Positions 52,423 through 64,000 of a stretch of DNA of 64,000 bases are shown one piece after another. A program made the position numbers and the translations under genes. Source of the stretch: Phycomyces blakesleeanus NRRL 1555(-) (taxonomy: Eukaryota > Mucoromycota > Mucoromycetes > Mucorales > Phycomycetaceae). The notes under the pieces are model-generated. The model saw only the letters and a program-made list of their open reading frames with translations, did not search any database and was not told the DNA's origin. The stretch spans positions 1,302,001 through 1,366,000 of the forward strand of contig NW_017265134.1 in assembly GCF_001638985.1 (NCBI RefSeq). The letters run 5' to 3'. Every line of letters begins with the position of its first letter. The first letter of the stretch is position 1.

Positions 52423-55193
52423 GTTGAGATTGATGGAAAAGTAAAGTGGAGAGAAGATCAATTGAAAGCAGAAAATTGGGCCTCTTTTATGGTCTTTACG
52501 TCAACCGTCACCCCTAAGTTTCTATCTCTAGGCTGGGTTATCTTCCGCGGGCGTGTGGCAGGCCTCCGAGGGATGCAGAACAAAGAGAAAAATTGGGCGG
52601 TCTGTCAAATAGACGGGCTATTTTTATCTTGCCTGGTTTATTTTGGCTTCACTAACAAACGAACCGACCTATGCATCACGTGCTGAGTTCCCTTTTGGCC
52701 ATCCGTTTACCTGTTACCAACTCAGCATCAGGCCAAATCACAAAATGTGCTTCTCTTGCCTCACCCTTATTTCCACTATTTACTGTAGGACACATCTTTA
52801 CACGTGTTTGCTTCTTTGTTGTCTGCAAATGCGGAGTACTTTCTACGCACAAGGAATCAACAAAAAAGAGGGTACGCAATCCAGTCATCCACAGGCTCTT
52901 TTTTTATTTTTTTATTATTTATTTCTTGTTTATTTTTAACCCAAATTGAATAGACAAAAAAAAATTTTTGGACCAATGGAAGAAGAGGTTTGAGATGCAG
53001 TTTAATAGGTTTTATAGAAAAATGAATGATTCATATGAGAATCTCTGCTTATAAAGCTATAATAAAATACAAGGCTGTAATGTATTGCTGGTTTTGTCGG
53101 CTTTAATTTTGATACGTAATCCCATCAAGACATTTGCCTTATTTTATATCTCAAAATATAATATATATATATATATGAAGCATGTTTTTCCTGGCTTCTT
53201 TATTATTAATAGGCACACAAAAACAAAACGTTTAATTTATATATATACACGCCCAATGATTTATTTTTATATACTTGTGGCAGCTTTTAACAACATCAGT
53301 GTTTCTATTGGCTTACAGAAACAAAACACAAAGTTAAAATGTGCTAATGCTCAGGATTTGCTGTATAAAATGGTTAGAGCAAGCCAAAAAAGGATTGGCT
53401 CTATTTTTGGTTTGCCCTGATTAAATTTCAGATAACACAAAAAATTGAATGTAGGGGAAAAAACAAAAGAATAGAGTGCCAGAAAAGGGAAAATTTTATT
53501 GGACAATGCCCATCAATTAAAAAAAAAAAAATCAAGCCATAATTTTGCTATCTTTATAATTATTCTACGCATGAACATGAACATTGTAACATTGATGCTT
53601 TCACCATCAACATCTCCATATTTCAAATAAATTTTGAGTACCTGAACGCCATTAGCTTTGAAATTTTCTATCTCAAAGAAAGAAACAAGAACAACAAAGT
53701 ATTACATCAAACATTGACACAATGGTGTACCAATTGTCACTTGTCAAATGTTAATTGTCATGGCAGCATTGTGTAGCAATCCATAAGCACTATAAATTTG
53801 CATGGCCTAATTTATAGCATTATCATATATTTGCTTTGGCTGTCATTAATTTCAATCTTTTGATATGAGCATACATATATATATATAAAGAAGTATTCAA
53901 AAAAAAAAACTAAAGAATTATAATAATAATAATTAAGCGTAAAACAGAATGTTTGTAAATCATTCTTTACTTCTTTTTGCTGTACTCGCTAGCATTACTT
54001 AAATTTAAGCGTGCATTCGACCATGTATTACTATTATTTTTTTTGAAACATATAAGCGTATATCTATTTTAAAAAAATATGATATAATTAAAAACAGGCT
54101 ATTTTCAATAGCAATAAAAAACAAATTGCACCCCAGCATATTGCCTAATTTTAGCAATTAATTATCGAGATCTCTGTGTACAGCCACCTTTACCTTTTAG
54201 GAAGGTTTAGAGGGACCATCTTCTATTAGTTTGACGGACTACTAGGTCTTTTTGTATATTATCGCTTTATAAAGCTATATTATATTTATATATATTGTTT
54301 AAATCAAGTTTATGCTTACTGTTTCTTTAAAAAAAAAAAAGTCTTTTTAACAACTAAAAACAGCCTGTAATAAACATATCAAAGGTTAAATAGTGACACA
54401 TGGCTATTTTATAATCACAAAGAGGTATAATACACAGGAACTATGCTTCTTTAGCAAGGTTTGGGTTCATGAAATAGCTCTTTTGAAGAATCATTCTTTT
54501 TGCCAAATTTTGCTTACAGATTATAGACAATTAACCGGGAACCATTACAACAATAGATTTATATACTGTATCCCTTTTTAACGCGAGGCTTGACAATTGA
54601 TACGGAACAAATATATTTTTTATTTATTTATTAATTAATTTATTTCTTTATATTTACTCTTGTTATATTTTTCGCTTAATTACATTGTGTTGCATCATAT
54701 ATAGCTATTCACTATAAAAACCAGCTTTCATTAAACCAGAATGTTCTTTGTCTGTTTCAATTTAACTGACCAGTTCAACATCATGGCACTCTTCTCACTC
54801 CGCCATGACAAACCCTTAATTCGAGAAATGAACCCCCCAAAAAAAGAAATCAGGCACACCTGTCCTTAATCAATTCATAAATGACACACACACACATTTA
54901 AAGCACTTGCAGCACGGAGTTCAAGGCGTAAAGTAAGAATACATTTGGACCTACTAATTTTACATATCAAAAGTGTCAAAGCTAAAATAAATATGGCCTG
55001 GATTGTCTACGTCAGATGTGACTTGCTTACTTCCACTTTACCTCAATATGCTTGATTGGCTGGTCAATTGATTGGCCTCATTTGGGCCTATTGAAAATTT
55101 TCTACACAGCGCCAGTCAGTTTATATCCACCCCGGTCCCCTCCCCCCTTTTTTTTTTGTGTGTGTCTTTGCAAAGAAAACCAACAAACACGAC
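52423..55193. other. Divergent intergenic region between GFA1 and ATP2
   Basis: About 2.8 kb with no gene supported. It must hold the promoters of two well-expressed genes. The frames at 52462-52949 and 53085-53420 show no recognisable product. The right end has a T-rich leader (55147-55157) just before the ATP2 ATG. The middle is AT-rich with (TA)n and poly-A runs. Confidence 0.5.
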
Positions 55194-57125
<1,932 letters not shown>

Positions 57126-57496
57126 AGAAAATTATCAAAACGTGTTTTAGACAAGTGAGAACATTCGAGATAGACAATATCTTATTTTACCCTGTCTTTT
57201 GTAATTAAAAATCTTATGTCCTTTGTACCATCTTAACCGTTTTTTTTTTGTCAATTTTTGTGTAAAAAATGCTCTCATTTTGGAAGTTTTGGAACATATA
57301 TTAAGGAGTTACTTGCTCACATAAACTTAAAGCTGTATTTTGAAAGAATGGTTTTCTTTATAGATAAAAAAAAATGCTTTAAACAAGATTGTTTTATAAA
57401 ATATATTTATTTGGTATTATTAACATAAGAAGAAAACAATACGTAATATAATATTATACACATTTACACAGCTGTAAAGATGTCTATATATATTAC

Positions 57497-60400
57497 TTAA
57501 TCTTGGCGGTTTGTTGTGTGATGATCAGCTTGTTCAAACACCTTGCTTGAATTACTTAATTCTTCAGCGTTGTTAGCCATTTCAGTCAAGACATCGAGTT
57601 CACCGGACTTCTCGCACATTGACTTGAATAAACCGGTGCCAGCATCATGGATCAATAGATTTGCAGGAGTGTCATATTCAACCACCTTGCCCTGATCAAG
57701 CACCAAAACTCTGTCATAATCCATAATAGTTCTCAAACGATGAGCAATACAGATCAAAGTCGAGCTAACAAACTCCTCGCGAATTGTGTTTTGAATCTTC
57801 TTGTCAGTCTCGAAATCAACACTAGCCGTAGCTTCATCCATGATAATAAGTCTGCTGTTCTTAAGCAATGCACGAGCCATACAGAGCAGCTGACGTTGAC
57901 CTTGAGAGAAGTTGTTGCCACCGTCACTCACGGTCTGTTCGAGGCTAGTGACAGCCCAAGTAGCATTTCCTTCGGGGACTTCCTCATCACGATTTTCAGG
58001 AGCAAGGTGGGCACGGACGAGAGATTCCCAGACTGCACTGTCTGTGTATTCTTCAAAGGGATCCAGGTTAGAGCGGATAGTTCCAGAGAACAAAACAGCA
58101 TCCTGGGGAATGATGGTAAGCTTGGAACGAAGATCATGTACACCAATTTGAGTAATGTCAATTCCATCGAGAGTGATATTGCCACTGCTTGGTTCGAGGA
58201 AACGGAAGAAACTAAGTGCAAGGGTACTCTTTCCTGATCCGGTGCGTCCAACCACACCCACTTTTTCATGCGATCGAATGTCAAAAGAGATTCCATGAAG
58301 TACAGGATCAAGATCTTCTGCATATCTAATCACAAGATCTTTTACTTCAACAGATGCAGTGGTAGGCCAGGCAGCAGGGGGGCGGCTTCCCTGTATAGAC
58401 GCAGGAGGCTCTTGTTCAATCTCGAGATATTCTTGAATACGTTCAACTGAGTTCAGGTCCATTTCAACTTGAGTGTACTGACGAATGATCCAATACATGT
58501 TATCCAAGAATGAACGGGCATAGAAAAGCGAGATACCGGCCATACCAGCATCAATAGTATCAAGGTTTAAAACGATGAAAACACCGGCAAACAAAATAAC
58601 AAATGCTCCAGCAAATTCAACCCGAGCATATAACCAGCGGTTACTCATCCACAAATAATAGTATGGAGAGATAAAATCATCAATCTTTTTGTTCAGCGCG
58701 AGTTGAAAGGCATCTTCTTGGCAGTAAGCGCGAATAGTGATGACACCATTGAGAGTTTCGGTAAAATGAGAGTAAATCGGTGATCTGCTGACAGAGTTGA
58801 GACGCTTGAACTGACGTGATACACGCATGTAGAGGACACCAACTGCGCAATAGGCTGCACTAATAATAACGGCAAAGATAAAAAATTGAGGTGTGATAGC
58901 GCCAACAACAATAAGAGAAACTATTAAGCCTGTGATGCAATCAATCAAGTGGGTCATTGTACGCGCTAAAATCATATCAATTGTCATCACATCCTTTCCA
59001 AAGCGGTTGAGAATTCTTCCGATTGGAGTAGTATCAAAGAAACGCATAGGAGCATGAATAACTCTATGGATCAATTTGCTGAATAGGATGCTTGCACCGC
59101 GCACAGTACCCCAGAAAAGTAATGCTGTGTGAAGTGTGTCAAAAACTATGCCTGCGAAACAAATGACCATGTACACAAGGATGTAGTAATCAACGTCTCT
59201 GGGCTGCTTGTCTTCGTACACCCATTGTTGGAACATATTCTGCTTTCTGGTAGTTTGCTCAATATACATCAAGGCATCGCGAGTATACGGAACAACAGTA
59301 GTCGTAAAGAGTCCGGTACTGTCTTCAGCATTTCCACTATTAGCGACCCAAATTCTCAACCACCTATGATATGTTAAATTTATTAGTTTCAACATTGAAT
59401 AAAGTTTTGCTTTATCTTACCAATTCTCTCCAAGCACAAATCCGCGATTGACAAAATAACACGAAAGAAGAGTAATCCAGAAGAGCCAGCCACCACAAGC
59501 ATAGAAGTATGTCAGGTACACCTTGCCTTTTACCTGCCCCTTCTCGGTTTTTTCGTCTTTTACCATCTTGTTAATAATAGCTTTATCATCAATTAACTCA
59601 AAATGCTCATCAATAGTCTCGATAAGATTCTCCTCGTTGTCATCATTCTGGTCATCAATCTCGTCACCAAGAAGAGTTTTCAGGGAGCCATTTTCTCTCA
59701 GGTAATCGACAAATCCATAGCCAGATACAGCACCGCGATCTAGCTTGACGACGAACTTTGCAGTTGGCAAACAAAGACGTACGTGATGTGTCACTAAAAC
59801 TACTGTTCGTCCCTTGATAAGGTCGCCATTGAAACAGCGCTGGTAGATATGCTTTGCAGTGTGCGAATCGACTGCACTAAGACAGTCATCCAAAAGCAGG
59901 GTTTTTGCATGCGAATAAACAGCACGGGCTAAAGCAACACGTTGTTTCTGACCGCCAGACAAAGAAATACCCTTTTCACCAATTTCCGTACGGTCACCAT
60001 CGGGTAAGATAGACAAATCCTTGACAAGGGCACACTGGGAAAGCACCTTCTTGTAGCGAACTGAATCAAATTCTTGGCCGAACAAAATATTGTCACGGAT
60101 AGAGGCATGTTGTAAAAAGGCTTGCTGGGCTACGTAAGCAACCTTGTTTAGGATGAGAGAGGGGTGTTGGGGATCAATGACAGAGTATGTGTCAAGAGCC
60201 AGTTTGGTCTTGGATGGCAAGTAGACACGTCCAGAAACAATATCCATTTCTCCCAAAAGAGCGTGTAAGAAACTAGACTTTCCACTTCCGGTAGAACCAC
60301 AGACAATGCTAAGTTCAGAGGTAGGAAACTCAAAAGCGGGAAGCGTAAGTGCGAAAACAGGGTGTTCATTTGGATCTACTTCAGCGGCAACAGCATCCTT

Positions 60401-62702
60401 GGCCTCGGGCTCGCCAGAATGCCAGCGGAAAACGGATTCTTCGGTACCAACACGGGCAAGAATGGTTTCTGGCAAAACACCTTCTGGGACTGGAATAGTC
60501 TCATTAATGATACCATCACCGACTTCGGCTTCGTCCATATATGATGCAATACGCTTTAGACAGACGTAACACTCGGTCAAGGTAGTAATTGACTCGGGGA
60601 TCAAGACCAAGGGATTACGGAGCATCTCAAACAAGGTGATACTAACGAATGCTACACTTGCGGTCAACTCATTTCCAGCTACCTTTGTGTACCAAATAAA
60701 TGAAGAGCATGATACTAAGACTGGAACAGTAAGATAAGTAACGGAAAATAAGACTTGGATAACAACAGTGCGGACAAGTTTCTTGATTTCGAAGCGACGT
60801 GCTGCCATGACCTTCTCTTCCCAATTGCTTTCCCAGGCAAAATATTTGACCATGCGAATACCCTGCAGCAACTCGTTAACCAAGTCGTTTCGTTTATCTT
60901 TGGCTATCGTAAAGTCCTTATAGGCCTTGGTCATATATTTGGCGATATATGCAGTCAATGGGAAAAATATTATCATGATACCAAAACCAACGAGCGCTGC
61001 AAACCCAAGGAGTTGGTAAAGATAAAACATAGCTACAGCTACTTCTAATGGAGCATTGTAGAGTGTCTGTCAAATAATTCAAAATGTTAATTTGTAGTTC
61101 GATAATTGTTATCCTTTAGGATAATTTACTTTAGTTAACTTACAAAAATATAGCTTGATGTATCCGCCAAACGATCAGCATCAATGCTCATTAGGTTGGT
61201 AATTTTTCCAGTGTTACTGAAAGGCTTCTTGTCATCATCCTTGTCACTGCTGTCATTGTTGTCTTTGCCTTCAACCTTTTCTTTTCCGATGTTTCCGGTC
61301 ATATCCTTGCGCTTTAAGGTTTTCGCATAGATTTCTGCATCCAACATAGCGTATGTACGAACATTCCAGCGTCTACCTGCCCATAATTGAATGCCACTGC
61401 ACACCAATTTAATTATTCCGACCACGGCCATTCCGAATACGTAGGCGTATGCGATATTGATAGAGCGTCCTTGGGGATCGGCAATGTACTCGAGTAACTT
61501 TTGCTGGAAGTAAGGATTCATGTAGCTTACTAACATAGCAGAAACTGAAAAGATGAACTGAGCCCAAATGACACCTCTATTAGCCTTGTAGATACGGAGA
61601 AGAATTTGCTTGCGATTTGCAGACGCAAGGGTTTCACGAAACTCTTCATATACAAAACGAGTCAAGTGTTGATAAGTTAAGGAATATATGTTTTCTCGGG
61701 TCAGCTCGTTGGAGAAACCAAAGTATATAACTGGGTTCATCTACGGAGCACAAATGAGAGATTAGCAAGCTCTAATCGTTATCTATTATGGTCGGAGAAC
61801 TTACCCATCCAAATGAAATCCATTCGAACACACTAGCTGTAGCTTCTGGACTGAGAATAAGGTTCTATTGAAGTGAATTTAGTAACTACAATCCATCACA
61901 TTGAATGAGTGACTTACATTACGATAAACAATGCCATCTTTAACTTCGATCTTCTCATTATTCTTCGTTTCAATATTCTTTGGGTCCAAGGGTTGTGGTG
62001 TTACACCGGCAATCAAGAAGAGAATAAAAGTTACAGCAAAGTTTCCAAAAATTAAATATGCTTCATGTGTAGAATGACTGCTTTGTTCTTTAAAGACGAA
62101 TATTCTATAAGCGGCATCCAATATTGCTAAAGAGAATACAGCGATAAAGAAATAGAGATGATGTCGAGACGAATAGAGGGTATATACTGGTGAAGTAACT
62201 GAGACCACAAATATAACACACTAAATATACATAGATTAGTTATATTTCTATGAATTTGTATAATTTCTTACCCAAATCAAAAATGGCGAAACAGCATCAA
62301 TTACTGCACACGTATTGTTTTTGGCGCTAAATGCAAGAGAATATGCCCATCCAATGATTTGGACAAAGCAAAGTAGAGACTGTACAGGCTTGGATATTTT
62401 CTGGAACTTTGTCTCGGGGCTAACCCATGCATCTTTTGCTTTTGATCCCCATCTGTAAACAGCAAGAAATCCGAGAACACAAGCAAATGTACAAGAAGGG
62501 AAAAGACTCAAGGCAATTCTGAAGGACGAGTAAGAATTATGTGGCTGACGAGTTGCTTTTAATACTTACTCCCTTTCAGAACATCTTAATGGTTCATAGA
62601 GATGGTCCTGAAGAGCGTGTCAAAATATATATATACATATAATTTCATGCCAATGTCTTACCATTACGTGCTCTTTAAAAGTGTGCCGAGGATTACCTTT
62701 AT
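57497..62702 (-). CDS. ABCC/MRP-type full ABC transporter (N-terminal exon unresolved)
   Basis: Two-NBD exporter of the ABCC subfamily (multidrug-resistance-associated/YOR1/YCF1 type), probably in the vacuolar or plasma membrane. N-terminal hydrophobic helices (IALSLFPSCTFACVLGFLAV and following exons) suggest a TMD0-like extension. TMD1 contains ANRGVIWAQFIFSVSAMLVS. NBD1 shows GSTGSGKSSFLHALLGEM, LSGGQKQRVALARAVYS and LLLDDCLSAVDSHTA. TMD2 includes LNRFGKDVMTID. NBD2 has GRTGSGKSTLALSFFRF, FSQGQRQLLCMARALL and IIMDEATASVDFETD. As in many ABCC proteins, the NBD1 Walker B is followed by Asp (LLDDCLS), so site 1 is probably degenerate, while NBD2 has the Glu. Six or more exons are clear. The exon at about 62702-62663 (NPRHTFKEHVM) opens with two bases of a split codon, so an upstream start exon exists but was not found. 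Confidence 0.9.
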
Positions 62703-64000
62703 CTGCTTGGCAAAAGAAAATAAGAAAGAATAGAAAGGATAGATGCAATTAATTCCAAGCTTTATAAAAAAATAATACAAAGTCTGTATAGTACGACCCA
62801 TTAATGTGCGCTATTTTCTCAACGTCAAGTTCCAATTGTTTGTGTAATATGAGTAAAAAAGGAAGGTTACAACACAAAACATAAAAAAATACAGGATTGG
62901 GAACATCTTCATCGTACAAGAATATTCTTGTTATCTGTCTTTTTCTCTCTCTCTTTTTTTTAGAATAGATCATTAATTTGTAATAACTGTGCTTGATTGT
63001 CAAAGGAACAGATATCACTTAATGATACGTATTTCGCAATGTACTATATTTGCAGATATGATTTACTGAACTACAACTAAGTGTATATCGATAAAACTTT
63101 GTTACCTTTTTTCGTAAATACTTATAGTTAATTTGAAAGATTTCTAAATGTTAATATGAAGTTATTATGACCTGATTGGCCGATAATTTGTGTTCACGAA
63201 GTGTAACTTCAATGTGAAAAGGTGAGACAATGAGCGTGGTGGTTGGTAACCGCCACTCTTCGGAGAACTAAAGTAGTATGAGATTGAAGTCTACTGAAGC
63301 ATAATGGAAGAGCATTTTTACTTCGTTTAAAACGCTTTCTCTATTTACCCATTTAGACAGCTGATTCTTATCCCTATACGCCTAGTAATATAAATATGAT
63401 TTGATTTATTCTAGCTATTCTGAGTGCAGATCTATTGTCTTGAGAACGCATACTCTTGAAGTAATTTATTGTCCCTCGTTACCACACCTCCATTAGGAAG
63501 ATGGAGCCTTTGTTAGCTAGTAGCCCAGCTGTAGGGACTATACACCTCGAACATCCTCCCTCATATGAGAGTCATAACTAGCCACGTTGCCTCACTTAAT
63601 TACTTTACGTGTCAAAGGTGTATTGGCATGAGAGTAATACACCATGTTTAGGGAAGTGCAAAATGCCAAATATAGGTATTGTGCTCATAATAATAAAAAC
63701 CTATACACCAAAGATATATCCTGTTTGAAAGTAGAGCATATAAAAGTTTTTTTTATTCATTCATTTATTATTAATAAAGCACAAAAGCTACTGTTCAAAA
63801 GATGCTCCTAACTCCCAATAACATCTTTTGTGTTACTTTTTAATGAGAATATATTAGCATGTAAGACATAAAAGAGTTTAAATGATGAAACACGGTAGTA
63901 AAATAAAGCGATTCTCACAGATGGTGCGGATAGTAATAAATGTAAATCACCATATTTGGGTATTATAAATACCTTATCCCTGCTTTCTTGTAGGGATATT
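62703..64000. other. Region upstream of the ABC transporter
   Basis: No gene supported with confidence. The missing first exon of the transporter probably lies in the first few hundred bases. A minus-strand ATG near 62910 (MKMFPILYFF...) opens a hydrophobic frame that could be it, but no convincing splice join was established. The remainder, with hairpin-prone AT-rich sequence around 63590-63700, shows no recognisable feature. Confidence 0.45.

Noticed and set aside
62749..63018. 89-codon minus-strand frame as the first exon of the ABC transporter
   Set aside because: Its sequence (KKKRERKRQITRIF...) is unlike any ABCC N-terminus, and no splice join to the exon at 62702 was found.
63470..63700. 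Possible structured RNA or mobile-element end with locally higher GC
   Set aside because: No terminal repeat, conserved RNA motif or coding frame could be supported.

Overview
This window looks like a nuclear segment from a filamentous fungus, most consistent with Mucoromycota (Mucor/Phycomyces/Rhizopus type). The genes carry many short introns with CTAAC/CTAAT-like branch points, and the DNA is AT-rich with many (TA)n and other microsatellites. It encodes fungal-type genes (KRE9/KNH-like secreted proteins, URC4, GFA1, Scc3) and a protein family containing a VEFSGG motif that I associate with Mucorales. The lineage is inferred from gene content; no marker RNA is present.

Left part (1-17.1 kb): the 5' part of a PLP-dependent glutamate/cysteine-sulfinate decarboxylase (minus); a single-exon acidic protein with an N-terminal coiled coil and a C-terminal region resembling the eIF2B-epsilon W2 domain; a gene-poor AT-rich stretch with one transposon-derived remnant; an ER Mpd1-like protein disulfide isomerase ending in RDEL; two tandem small secreted KRE9/KNH-like proteins; and the calcineurin catalytic subunit (minus).

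Middle (17.1-31.4 kb): an accessory, transposon-rich island. A 1,445-bp nearly identical direct repeat (20826-22270 and 29079-30523) carries a gene of unknown function. The right copy is complete (six exons, 451 aa, with a possible PD-(D/E)XK-like core) and the left copy lacks exon 1. Between them lie a broken Tc1/mariner-like transposase, a MITE-like inverted-repeat element, a 175-bp tandem repeat of unknown origin and a defective LINE on the minus strand.

Right part (31.4-64 kb): dense housekeeping genes. In order: mitochondrial alanine aminotransferase (+), cohesin subunit Scc3/STAG (+), URC4/DUF1688 uracil catabolism protein (-), DHX37/Dhr1 DEAH helicase for 18S rRNA maturation (-), orotate phosphoribosyltransferase (-), a HEAT-repeat orthologue of the axonemal dynein assembly factor DNAAF5 (-), glutamine:fructose-6-phosphate amidotransferase GFA1 (-), mitochondrial F1-ATPase beta (+), and an ABCC/MRP-type ABC transporter (-). 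The genes serve unrelated processes and show no operon-like logic, although two pyrimidine genes (URC4 and URA5) lie about 6.5 kb apart.

The most interesting items are the duplicated VEFSGG gene around a transposon nest, a DNAAF5 orthologue in an apparently non-flagellated fungus, a W2-like domain joined to a coiled coil, three GC-AG introns deduced from reading-frame continuity, and a LINE whose in-frame stop codons all look like mutated tryptophan codons.
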